Below are positions 54,243 through 64,000 of a stretch of 64,000 nucleotides of DNA, in pieces (the stretch's first letter is position 1; each line of letters starts with the position of its first letter). The notes below the pieces were generated by a model. That model worked only from the letters and a program-made list of their open reading frames with translations, searched no databases and was not told the DNA's origin. The position numbers and the translations under genes are program-made. The stretch is from the NCBI RefSeq assembly GCF_017876515.1, contig NZ_JAGIOC010000001.1, positions 558,001 through 622,000 on the forward strand. Direction: 5' to 3'. The stretch is from Brachybacterium fresconis (GTDB lineage: Bacteria > Actinomycetota > Actinomycetes > Actinomycetales > Dermabacteraceae).

Positions 54243-56116
54243 CACTTCTTCTTGGAATCCTTGGGCATGTCGCCGGCGTCGGAGGACAGCGCGGCGATGA
54301 AGGCTTCCTGCGGCACCTCGACGGAACCGATGTTCTTCATCCGCTTCTTGCCCTCCTTCTGCTTCTCCAGCAGCTTGCGCTTGCGGGAGATGTCGCCGCC
54401 GTAGCACTTGGACAGCACGTCCTTGCGCATCGCGCGGATGTTCTCGCGAGCGATGATGCGCGCCCCGATGGCGGCCTGGATCGGCACCTCGAACTGCTGG
54501 CGGGGGATCAGCTTCTTCAGCTTCCCGGCCATCTCGACGCCGTAGCTGTAGGCCTTGTCGCGGTGGACGATCGCGCTGAAGGCGTCGACCGGCTCGCCCT
54601 GCAGGAGCATGTCGACCTTGACGAGGTCCGCGATCTGGGTGCCGGAGACGTCGTAGTCCAGCGAGGCGTAGCCGCGGGTGCGGGACTTCAGCTGGTCGAA
54701 GAAGTCGAAGACGATCTCCGCCAGCGGCAGGGTGTAGCGCAGCTCGACGCGGTCCTCGCTGAGGTAGTCCATCCCGCCGAGGTTGCCGCGCTTGGACTGG
54801 CACAGCTCCATGACGGCGCCGATGAACTCGCTGGGCACCAGGATGGTGGCGGAGGTGAGCGGCTCGGTGATCGAATCGACCTTGCCCTCGGGGAAGTCGG
54901 AGGGGTTCATGACCTCGACCTCGGTGCCGTCCTCCATCGTGACCTGGTAGACCACGCTGGGGGCGGTGGAGATCAGGGAGAGGTTGAACTCGCGCTCGAG
55001 GCGCTCGCGGATGATCTCCAGGTGCAGCAGGCCCAGAAAGCCGACGCGGAAGCCGAAGCCGAGCGCGGTGGAGGTCTCCGGCTCGTAGTTCAGGGCGGCG
55101 TCGTTGAGCTTGAGCTTGTCGAGGGCGTCGCGCAGGATCGGGTACTCGGAGCCGTCGATGGGGAACAGGCCGGAGTACACCATCGGCTTGGGCTCGGAGT
55201 AGCCCGGCAGCGGCTCCTGGGCGCCACGCACCGAGGTGGTGATGGTGTCGCCGACCTTGGATTGGCGCACGTCCTTCACACCGGTGATCAGGTACCCCAC
55301 CTCGCCGGGGCCGATGCCCTGGGTGCGGTGCGGCTCCGGGGAGCTGACCCCGATCTCCAGCAGCTCGTGGTGCGCACCGGTGGACATCATGTCGATGCGG
55401 TCGCGGGACTTCAGGAACCCGTCGACGACACGGATGTAGGTGACCACGCCGCGGTAGGTGTCGTACACGGAGTCGAAGATCATCGCGCGGCACGGGGCGT
55501 CCGGCTCCCCCACGGGCTCCGGCAGGGTGTTGACCACATGGTCCAGCAGGTCCTCGACGCCGAGGCCGGTCTTGCCGGAGACGCGCAGCACGTCGTCGGG
55601 GTCCACGCCCACCAGCTGCCCGATCTCGGCGGCGTACCGCTCCGGCTCCGCGCCGGGCAGGTCGATCTTGTTCAGCACCGGGATGATGGTGAGGTCGTGC
55701 TCCATGGCGAGATACAGGTTCGCCAGGGTCTGCGCCTCGATGCCCTGGGCGGCGTCGACCAGGAGGATCGCGCCCTCGCAGGCCGCGAGGGAGCGGGAGA
55801 CCTCATAGGTGAAGTCCACGTGCCCGGGGGTGTCGATCATGTTCAGGGCGTAGTTCGTGCCATCGACCTGCCACGGCATCCGCACGGCCTGGGACTTCAC
55901 GGTGATGCCGCGCTCACGCTCGATGTCCATCCGGTCGAGGTACTGCGAGCGCATGGCACGCTCCTCGACGATCCCGGTGATCTGCAGCATGCGATCGGCG
56001 AGCGTGGACTTGCCGTGATCGATGTGCGCGATGATGCAGAAGTTGCGCAGCCGCTCCTGGGGTGTCGACGCGGGAAGGATGTCCCGGGCCTCATCGGCCG
56101 CGATCCTCGGGGTCAC
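54242..56116 (-). CDS. lepA: Elongation factor 4
   Basis: Translational GTPase of 624 residues, thought to back-translocate or help ribosome assembly under stress. G1 AHIDHGKST, switch [14 protein letters not shown]3 DTPGHVDF and G4 NKIDLP are intact. The EF4-specific C-terminal domain ends [17 protein letters not shown] followed by [12 protein letters not shown]. The start is GTG at 56116 with AGGA eight bases upstream. First gene of lepA-MOSC-hemW. Confidence 0.97.
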   Translation of the reverse strand: MTPRIAADEARDILPASTPQERLRNFCIIAHIDHGKSTLADRMLQITGIVEERAMRSQYLDRMDIERERGITVKSQAVRMPWQVDGTNYALNMIDTPGHVDFTYEVSRSLAACEGAILLVDAAQGIEAQTLANLYLAMEHDLTIIPVLNKIDLPGAEPERYAAEIGQLVGVDPDDVLRVSGKTGLGVEDLLDHVVNTLPEPVGEPDAPCRAMIFDSVYDTYRGVVTYIRVVDGFLKSRDRIDMMSTGAHHELLEIGVSSPEPHRTQGIGPGEVGYLITGVKDVRQSKVGDTITTSVRGAQEPLPGYSEPKPMVYSGLFPIDGSEYPILRDALDKLKLNDAALNYEPETSTALGFGFRVGFLGLLHLEIIRERLEREFNLSLISTAPSVVYQVTMEDGTEVEVMNPSDFPEGKVDSITEPLTSATILVPSEFIGAVMELCQSKRGNLGGMDYLSEDRVELRYTLPLAEIVFDFFDQLKSRTRGYASLDYDVSGTQIADLVKVDMLLQGEPVDAFSAIVHRDKAYSYGVEMAGKLKKLIPRQQFEVPIQAAIGARIIARENIRAMRKDVLSKCYGGDISRKRKLLEKQKEGKKRMKNIGSVEVPQEAFIAALSSDAGDMPKDSKKK

Positions 56117-56288
56117 CGGCTACGTCCTCTCGTCGCTGGGGGCCGCAGCGCAGGCGCGCGCGGCATCGGTCCATCGTCTCACGGGGGGTGCTGGGACTCC
56201 CAGTCCGCCGCGGCCGACGGACCGACGTCACACGGGCCGGGCCCGATCGGAACGCTCGGGCGCACGGTCGCTCGAGGACCGACGTCCC

Positions 56289-56975
56289 TCAGGGCATGTC
56301 GAGAATCTCCCCGCTGCGCGGCAGTCCGCCCGGGAGGGTGATCGCCACGGGGCGGGCGGCCGACGGGTCGGCGGCGGTCATCGCCTGCAGGTGCAGGTGC
56401 GGCTCGGTGCTGTTGCCGGAGTTGCCGCAGGCGGCCAGCCGCTCCCCGGCCGCCACCCGCTGCCCGGGGCGCACGGCGAGGCTGCCGCGCCGCAGGTGGC
56501 ACAGGGCGAGGTGCACGGCGCGGACGTCGCCGGACGCACCGGCGTCGCCGAGGTCATCGGGAGCACCGTCCTCGGCCAGGGGCCGCGGTGCCGTCACCCG
56601 CAGGATCACGTGGTTCCCGGCCAGGCCGGCCCAGCCGTCGGCGAGGCGGCGGCGCTGGGTCAGCGCGTAGCCGACCGAGGGAAGACCCCGGTGCGCCGGA
56701 TGGTCGGGCTCGCCGTCGTGCGCCGCTACCACCTCGCCGTCCAGCGGCACCAGCAGCTCCCGCCCGAATCCGGGGAACGCCTCGGGGGGTTCCGGGGCCA
56801 CCAGGGAGCGCAGGCGCACCGGTGCCGTGCGGCCGCGGTCGTCGACCGGAACGAGGTCGATCGAGTGGTCCAGGGCGAACAGGGAGGTGCCGTGGCTCGG
56901 CACCCGATCCGCAGGGCTGTTCTGCACCAGCCAGCGCCCGCGGCCCGGGGATCTCAGACGCAGCGGCGCCGTCAT
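56289..56975 (-). CDS. M23 (LytM-like) peptidase-domain protein
   Basis: Protein of 228 residues with a LytM-type fold. The first metal-ligand region is in VPSHGTSLFALDHSIDLVPV, and the C-terminal GNSTEPHLHLQ gives the H-x-H motif. RVAAGERLAACGNSG is the typical turn before it. There is no signal peptide, so unlike secreted cell-wall endopeptidases it may be cytoplasmic, or the leader is missing. The ATG at 56975 has GGGAG five bases upstream; an ATG at 56990 is possible. Confidence 0.78.
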   Translation of the reverse strand: MTAPLRLRSPGRGRWLVQNSPADRVPSHGTSLFALDHSIDLVPVDDRGRTAPVRLRSLVAPEPPEAFPGFGRELLVPLDGEVVAAHDGEPDHPAHRGLPSVGYALTQRRRLADGWAGLAGNHVILRVTAPRPLAEDGAPDDLGDAGASGDVRAVHLALCHLRRGSLAVRPGQRVAAGERLAACGNSGNSTEPHLHLQAMTAADPSAARPVAITLPGGLPRSGEILDMP

Positions 56976-57051
56976 CCCCGCTCCCGCCATACCCGCTCCC
57001 GTCGTTCTCGCACCCGTCGTTCCCGTTCTGCCCCGTTCTACGACCGGGTGC

Positions 57052-57946
57052 TCAGTTCGCAGGGTGGAAGTAGGTGCCGCCGAGCGCCCGGGTGATGGCG
57101 CCGGTGACCCGCTGCAGCTGGTCCATCTCGTCGTCGAAGTCGGCGACGATGTCCTCGAGAGATCGGAAGCGCAGGCTGGCGGTGGCGCGGCCGACGATCC
57201 GGCGGCCCGGCTCCGCGGTGCCCATCCGGTCGAAGCTGCTGCCGTGGAGCTTGGCGAGGGTGTCGAGGGCCTCGTCGATCTCGAGCAGGCAGTGGGCGGC
57301 CGAGCGCGGGAAGATCGAGTCCAGCAGGAGGAACTCGATCGCCTGGGAGGCCCGGACGCGTCCGCGATAGGAGCGGATGTAGGCCTCGTGGGCGCTGCAG
57401 CTGCGCAACAGCATCACGGTCGCCGCGTCGGAGGAGTCCTCCAGGTCATGGGCCTGCAGGATCCGGGCGTTCATGTCCACCCGCTCCAGCAGCTGACCGA
57501 TCCGCAGGAACAGCCACGCCTCGTCGCGGGTCATGGAGGCATCGACCAGCCCGTTGACCACGGCGCAGCGGTCCTTGGCGAACTGGAAGGCACCGTGCAT
57601 ACGGGAGGGCCGCACCCCGCGGGGCATGCCCAGGGTGGTGGTGTTCAGCGATTCCCAGACCTCGGTGGTCAGCACCTCGCGCGCGCCGCGGGCGTTCTCG
57701 CGGGCGGTCTGCAGCGCCCCGGCCACGGACGAGGGGTTCTGGCGATCCGTGACCAGACGGTCGAGCACCCGCTGCACGGTCAGCTCAGCGTCGGATGGGT
57801 CGGCGACGCCGAAGATCTCGTAGACCCCGGCGCAGGCGACAGGCTCCTCCTGTGCGGCATCTTCGGTGATCGACTGCAGCCTCACGTCGAGGATGCGGGC
57901 GGTCTGGTCGGCGCGCTCGACGTAGCGGCCGATCCAGAACATGGAA

Positions 57947-57966
<20 letters not shown>
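57052..57966 (-). CDS. Alpha-E domain protein
   Basis: Helical protein of 304 residues, beginning MLSRIADSMFWIGRYVERAD, which is diagnostic of the Alpha-E family. Its role is not established; it is regularly encoded beside a circularly permuted ATP-grasp enzyme and often a transglutaminase-like protein, and may help make or modify a peptide. The start overlaps the end of the ATP-grasp gene by 20 bp, so translation is coupled. No transglutaminase-like gene is in the window. Confidence 0.9.
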
Positions 57967-59731
<1,765 letters not shown>

Positions 59732-59778
59732 ACCGTCCTCCGGCCGCCGTGGGCATACCCGCCCAGGAAGCGAGAACC

Positions 59779-60405
59779 ATGTCCCTGTCCTCCCGCCTCA
59801 TCTCCCTGGTGCGCACCGCGGCCCGCTCCCCCGTCGTGCGCCGCGGGGTCCGCGACCTGGGCCGTTCCGCGACTCGCGCCGTCCGACGCTCGCGGGGGGA
59901 CGACGCAGCCGGCTCCCCCCGGTCCGGCGGCGCCGACCGGGGTCGACGCGATGGAGAAGGATCCGCGGCGCTGCACGACCGCGACGGGTCCCGACCGCTC
60001 GCGATCTCCTATGCGCCGCATGAGGACCACCGCCCCGATCCGGGCGAGGTGGTGTGGGCGTGGGTGCCCTATGAGGAGGACATCACCCGCGGCAAGGACC
60101 GGCCGGTGCTGGTGCTGGCCCGGGAGCAGGCCTCCGACGGCTCCGGCGACGTGCTGATCGCCCTGATGCTCACCTCCCGCGATCGGGCCGACAGCGGCGA
60201 GGTGATCACCGATGAGCACGGATCGAGCTGGGTCGACATCGGCTCCGGGGACTGGGACCGGCAGGGCCGTCCCTCCGAGGTGCGCGCCGATCGCCTGCTG
60301 CGCCTGGATCCGGAGACGGTGCGCCGCGAGGGCGGGCGCCTGGACGAGCCGCGGTTCGATCGGGTGGCGAAGGCGGTGCGCGGCGTGCACGGCGCGCGAG
60401 GCTGA
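59779..60405 (+). CDS. PemK/MazF-like protein without adjacent antitoxin
   Basis: Protein of 208 residues. The C-terminal 115 residues resemble the PemK-like fold of MazF-type toxins: GEVVWAWVPYEEDITRGKDR, PVLVLAREQ and VRADRLLRLDPETV. The N-terminal 85 residues are basic and low-complexity, longer than a normal toxin. No antitoxin gene is adjacent. Such lone PemK-like proteins are frequent in actinobacteria and may not be toxins. The ATG at 59779 has GGAAGCGAG upstream. Confidence 0.75.
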   Translation: MSLSSRLISLVRTAARSPVVRRGVRDLGRSATRAVRRSRGDDAAGSPRSGGADRGRRDGEGSAALHDRDGSRPLAISYAPHEDHRPDPGEVVWAWVPYEEDITRGKDRPVLVLAREQASDGSGDVLIALMLTSRDRADSGEVITDEHGSSWVDIGSGDWDRQGRPSEVRADRLLRLDPETVRREGGRLDEPRFDRVAKAVRGVHGARG

Positions 60406-60765
60406 GACGTCGAAGCGGCCGCGACCTGCGGGCGCGCACGCCCGCGCCGACCGCCGCCGCCCTGTGGCTCCGACTCCGGCTCCGACTCTGACCTGCTGGG
60501 ACCACCACGAGACACGCCGCACACGAAGCGTGCCCCCGGGAGGGATTCTGGTAAGGTCACGTCTCGTATGTGTGACATACCGTTCGGTGTGCGCATGCCG
60601 TGTCCCCGCCGTGTCTCAGGGGGTGACGGTGGTGCGACCCGGGCGTGTACCCGTGGCAGCGACCCGGTACCGGCGTCTCCAGGCGAATCCCCACCGCCGT
60701 CCCCGTCGGATCCGTCCTCGGCCGTCCCGGATGATCCACCTCAGCAGCACTAGAGAAGAGTCTTC
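60406..60765 (+). promoter_or_regulatory. Non-coding region and leader of rpsT
   Basis: This 360-bp gap holds no gene. An extended -10 TGGTAAGGT at 60549-60557 probably starts the rpsT transcript near 60564, which gives a leader of about 200 nt. Just inside the leader is the inverted repeat GTATGT-3-ACATAC (60566-60580). No clear -35 is present. S20 regulates its own synthesis in E. coli, so the leader could be regulatory (inference). Confidence 0.5.
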
Positions 60766-61032
60766 GTGGCAAACATCAAGTCCCAGATCAAGCGGAACAA
60801 GACCAACGAGAAGGCGCGTCTGCGCAACCGGGCCGTGAAGTCCGAGCTCAAGACGTACAGCCGTAAGGTCCGCGCAGCCGTCTCCACCGGTGATGCCGCC
60901 GCGGCCGACGAGGCGCTGAAGACCGCGTCCCGCAAGCTCGACAAGGCCGTCTCCAAGGGCGTCATCCACCAGAACCAGGCCGCGAACCGCAAGTCCGGTC
61001 TCGCCAAGCTGGTGGCTCGCGCGAGCGCCTGA
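60766..61032 (+). CDS. rpsT: 30S ribosomal protein S20
   Basis: Primary 16S rRNA-binding protein of 88 residues. It begins [20 protein letters not shown] and is strongly basic and helical, as expected. The start is GTG. Diverges from the ATP-grasp side and ends at a strong terminator, convergent to holA. Confidence 0.97.
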   Translation: MANIKSQIKRNKTNEKARLRNRAVKSELKTYSRKVRAAVSTGDAAAADEALKTASRKLDKAVSKGVIHQNQAANRKSGLAKLVARASA

Positions 61033-61050
61033 GCGTCCCGCACGACCTCT

Positions 61051-61087
61051 CGAGGCCCCGCACTCCACGATGGTGTGCGGGGCCTCG
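61051..61087 (+). terminator. rpsT terminator
   Basis: CGAGGCCCCGCAC (61051-61063) and GTGCGGGGCCTCG (61075-61087) form a perfect 13-bp stem with an 11-base loop, 18 bp after the stop, followed by TTCTGCG. It can act in both directions. The 177 bp between this hairpin and the holA stop show no gene. Confidence 0.85.
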
Positions 61088-61264
61088 TTCTGCGTGTCGG
61101 CCGGGGTGCTGAGCCACGTCGTGCTCCGGTCGTATCGCACCAACGGGCACTGTTCCAGCAAGCACCCGTTGCATCGGGCCTCCCTGCCGGCGGAGCGCCC
61201 ATGGATGCGACCCGCCCCGGCGCTCAGCGGCTGACCGGACGGCGGCAGGACCCGCCGGTCCGTC

Positions 61265-62251
61265 TCAGCGGGCGCGACGGGCGCGGCAGATCTCCATCAC
61301 CATGCGCTGCACGGACCAGCGCGGATCGCGTCCGGCGCCCTTGACCTCGTGATCGGCCCGGGCCACGGCCTCCAGCGCACGAGCCAGGGAGCGGTCGGTC
61401 CAGCTCCTCGCCTCCCGGGAGAGGTTGCGCAGCATCCAATCGGGCATCCCGAGACTGCGCGGACCGGCCTCCGGGGCGGTGACCTTCGCCAGCGAGCGCA
61501 TCTTGGAGGCGATCGCGGCGACGATCGGGACCGGATCCGCCCCGGCGAGCTGGGCCTGGGCGAGCAGCTGGAGCGCATCCTGCTCCTTGCCCGCGATCGC
61601 GGCGTCGGCCACGGCGAAGGCGGTGGACTCCACGCGGCCCGCGGTCACGGCGTGCACGTCCTGGGTGGTGATCCGGGCGGCCTGTTGGCCCTGGTCCGGT
61701 GTGGTGTCCTCGATGAGCTGGCGGCTGATGGCGGCGAGCTCGGCCAGATCGGTGCCGAAGGCGTCGACCAGGGCGGCCACCGCCTCGGGCTGGATGCGGC
61801 GCTCGGCGCGGGCGAACTCGGCGGCCACGAAGGCCTGCTTGTCGCCGGCGCGCTTGACCGGACGTGCATCGACCCGGGGTACTCCTGCCTTCTTCAGGGC
61901 ATCGAGCAGCTTCTTGCCGCGGTTGCCGCCACGGTGGACCAGCACCAGCGTCACGTCGGTCTCGGGGTTCTTCGCGTAGTCCTGGATCTCGAGGACGAGG
62001 GCGTCGGGGGCGGACTGCAGATCGGGCACGACCACGAAGCGGGGCTCTCCGAACAGGGAGGGACTGGCCACCTGGGTGAGTGATCCGGGCCCGGCGGCCT
62101 CCCCGGAGAGGTCGTGGATCGCGACCGAGGGATCGGCCTCCTTCGCCAGCGTCCGCAGTCGTCGCACCGCCCGGTCCGCGATCAGCGTCTCGGTGCCGTG
62201 GACGAGCACGATCGGTGCGAGGGCGACGCTGTGCCACTCGACATCGCTCAC
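61265..62251 (-). CDS. holA: DNA polymerase III subunit delta
   Basis: Clamp-loader subunit of 328 residues that opens the beta clamp. It shows LVHGTETLIADRAVRRLRTL, VVPDLQSAPDALVLEIQDYA, TDLAELAAISRQL and the C-terminal domain III. The start is GTG at 62251 (VSDVEWHS) with AGGAG five bases upstream; the frame is open further but runs into comEC. The comEC-holA-rpsT neighbourhood is conserved in actinobacteria. Confidence 0.93.
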   Translation of the reverse strand: MSDVEWHSVALAPIVLVHGTETLIADRAVRRLRTLAKEADPSVAIHDLSGEAAGPGSLTQVASPSLFGEPRFVVVPDLQSAPDALVLEIQDYAKNPETDVTLVLVHRGGNRGKKLLDALKKAGVPRVDARPVKRAGDKQAFVAAEFARAERRIQPEAVAALVDAFGTDLAELAAISRQLIEDTTPDQGQQAARITTQDVHAVTAGRVESTAFAVADAAIAGKEQDALQLLAQAQLAGADPVPIVAAIASKMRSLAKVTAPEAGPRSLGMPDWMLRNLSREARSWTDRSLARALEAVARADHEVKGAGRDPRWSVQRMVMEICRARRAR

Positions 62252-62286
62252 GGGGACTCCTGACTGCTCGGGGACGAGAGACGATC

Positions 62287-64000
62287 CTATCGGGCCGGGC
62301 CGACGGATCGCGCCGTGGCGGGGTCGGCCGCCTGCAGCACGACCGTGCCGTGGACATCGGTGCGGATCACGGGCGTGCCCAGACCGGCCAGCATGCCGAG
62401 CGTCTCCTCGGTGGGATGCCCGAAGGTGTTCTCCTGGCCGACGGTGATCAGCGCGAGCTCCGGGTCCAGACGCCGGTACAGCTCCTCGTCCTGGCGGCGG
62501 GAGCCGTGATGGGCGACCTTGACGATGTCCGCGGTGCCGGGGCCTTCGGCCAGCACCTCGGCCTGCGCGGCGGGCTCGAGGTCGCCGAGGGCGATCAGAC
62601 GGGTGCCGTCCGCCCAGCTGGCCGCGAGGGCGACGGAGCAGTCGTTCGCCGCGTCCCCCTCCCCGGTCCCCTCCTCCCGTGCGGTCGCGGACAAGGCGTC
62701 CGCGGCCGAACCGGGCCACAGCACGGTCAGGCCGATCCCGTCCTCCTGCCAGGAACGGCCGGTGGTGGCCACGGTCGTCGGGACCCCGGGGACCACCGCG
62801 TCCGCGGCCTCCGGCAGCGGGCAGATCCACTGCGCAGCGGGGACGCGGTTCCCGGTCAGGGCGGTGCGGCCACCGGCGTGGTCGAGGTGCGGGTGGGTCA
62901 GGACGAGCAGGTCGATGCGCGCCACGTGCAGGGTGTCCAAGCAGCGGTCCAGCGCGGCGGGTTCCGGGCCCGTGTCGATCAGAACGGTCGGTGCGTGCTG
63001 CGGATCCCCCCTCGCGCGCAGCAGCACCGCATCGCCCTGGCCGACCGCGCAGACGGCGAGGGTCCACTCGGGAACGCCCGCGATGGGCAGCACCCTCCCG
63101 ACGCCCGGGGCGAGCGCCGCCACGAGCACGGCGGCCGTCACCCAGCGCACCAGCGGGACCCGCCGGGCGGCGATCGCGAGGGTCAGGCCCAGCAGCACGG
63201 CGATCGCCAGCAGAGCGCCCGCCGCGCCCTCGGGCACGGCGATCCGCGATCCCGGCAGGGAATCCGCGGTGCGCGCGATGAGCAGCACCAGGTGCGCTCC
63301 CCCGGCGGCGACCGTGTCCAGCAGCTGCGCCGCCGCCGGCCAGACCAGGCCGATCACGAGGGCCAGCAGCCCGATCACGGTGGTGGGGCCGACGAGCGGG
63401 GCGACCAGAAGATTGACGGGGACCGCCCATGCGGAGACCTCGGGGGTCAGCAGGATCAGCAGGGGTGTGCAGGCCAGCTGGGCGACCAGCGGCACCGCGA
63501 TCACCAGCGCCGCCGTCCTCCCCAGCCGTCCTCCGCCGAGCTCGACCAGGACCCCCGCCACCGGGGGCGCGGCCAGCAGGATCGCCGCGGTGGCGAGGGC
63601 GGACAGCAGGAATCCGACGGAGGCGGCGGTGACCGGGTCCAGGACGGACCACAGGGCGACGGTCAGTGCAAGGGCCGCGACCGGGGAGGCGCGCACCCCG
63701 GCGAAGCGAGCGGCCAGCAGCGGCGCGGCCATGGTGGCGGCGCGCTGGACGCTGGGCTCGTCGCCGACCAGCCACACATACCCCGCCATCACCGCGCCGG
63801 CGATCACCAGGCGGGGTCGGCGCCGCACCCCGGCCAGCAGCAGCGGTCCCAGGACGGCGGCGAGCACGAGCGCGATGTTCGCCCCGGAGACGGCGATCAG
63901 ATGGGAGATCCCCGCGCGCCGCATCATCTCCTCGCTCTCGGTGCCGAGCCCGACGGTGTCCCCGGTGGTCATCCCGCGCACCAGCGCCGCCTCGTCGGCG
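62287..64000 (-). CDS. comEC: ComEC/Rec2-family competence protein (5' end outside window)
   Basis: C-terminal 571 or so residues of a ComEC-type DNA-uptake channel. The Competence domain has IAVSGANIALVLA and many hydrophobic helices. It is followed by a metallo-beta-lactamase-like domain with LVLTHPHLDHAGG and VKVAHHGSRR, as in full-length ComEC proteins. The N-terminal helices and OB fold lie beyond the window end. The gene stops 35 bp before the holA start, on the same strand. Whether the organism is transformable cannot be told. Confidence 0.93.
   Translation of the reverse strand, partial: ADEAALVRGMTTGDTVGLGTESEEMMRRAGISHLIAVSGANIALVLAAVLGPLLLAGVRRRPRLVIAGAVMAGYVWLVGDEPSVQRAATMAAPLLAARFAGVRASPVAALALTVALWSVLDPVTAASVGFLLSALATAAILLAAPPVAGVLVELGGGRLGRTAALVIAVPLVAQLACTPLLILLTPEVSAWAVPVNLLVAPLVGPTTVIGLLALVIGLVWPAAAQLLDTVAAGGAHLVLLIARTADSLPGSRIAVPEGAAGALLAIAVLLGLTLAIAARRVPLVRWVTAAVLVAALAPGVGRVLPIAGVPEWTLAVCAVGQGDAVLLRARGDPQHAPTVLIDTGPEPAALDRCLDTLHVARIDLLVLTHPHLDHAGGRTALTGNRVPAAQWICPLPEAADAVVPGVPTTVATTGRSWQEDGIGLTVLWPGSAADALSATAREEGTGEGDAANDCSVALAASWADGTRLIALGDLEPAAQAEVLAEGPGTADIVKVAHHGSRRQDEELYRRLDPELALITVGQENTFGHPTEETLGMLAGLGTPVIRTDVHGTVVLQAADPATARSVGPAR

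Overview
The window is very GC-rich with short intergenic gaps, GTG starts, 4-bp stop/start overlaps and several apparently leaderless genes. Together with single-chain GlyRS, Z-isoprenyl transferase, DUF3097, EcsC-like and ClgR-like genes, this points to a chromosomal segment of an actinobacterium of the order Micrococcales, possibly a Brachybacterium-like organism (inference from content, not a database match). I saw no rRNA, tRNA, CRISPR array, insertion sequence or phage gene.

Layout. 1-1.8 kb: a NarL/LuxR response regulator (cut by the window start) and its histidine kinase. 2.0-7.2 kb: a DedA protein convergent with a dus-dgt-dnaG operon. 7.3-9.4 kb: a GH42 beta-galactosidase. 9.5-11.2 kb: a ClgR-like regulator convergent with a two-gene clpP operon in which one paralog has lost its catalytic Ser and Asp. 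11.3-12.7 kb: glycyl-tRNA synthetase. 12.8-16.7 kb: a zinc-uptake operon (znuA-znuC-znuB), then a Zur-like regulator and a membrane protein; a Zur-like box overlaps the znuA start. 16.7-19.3 kb: uppS, recO and an EcsC-like gene.

19.5-33.0 kb is the main accessory region. A 70-residue secreted peptide is followed by a 3499-residue three-module NRPS (C-A-T x3 plus thioesterase), an MbtH-like protein, a DrrA/DrrB-type ABC exporter and an Sfp-type phosphopantetheinyl transferase. From the NRPS onward each gene overlaps the next by 4 bp. The three adenylation pockets read almost the same, and the first C domain and the TE resemble EntF, but no aryl-acid or tailoring genes are present. This is the best candidate for an undescribed system.

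33.2-36.4 kb: trans-aconitate methyltransferase with a striking palindromic operator, a LysR regulator and an EamA transporter, ending in a 52-bp perfect palindrome. 36.4-42.9 kb: leuA with a four-Leu leader peptide, then a HIT protein-phoH-ybeY-corC-era run. 43.0-46.3 kb: an FMN reductase and a three-gene ABC transporter. 46.5-51.8 kb: hrcA-dnaJ-rsmE with a CIRCE-like site, DUF3097 and DUF4870 genes. 51.9-64 kb: a DUF1801 gene, lepA-MOSC-hemW, an M23 peptidase, an ATP-grasp/Alpha-E pair, a PemK-like gene, rpsT, holA and comEC (cut by the window end).

Most of the window is housekeeping (replication, translation, stress, metal and leucine homeostasis). The NRPS operon looks self-contained for activation, MbtH support, carrier-protein priming and export. 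Its product and starter acyl group cannot be read from the sequence.
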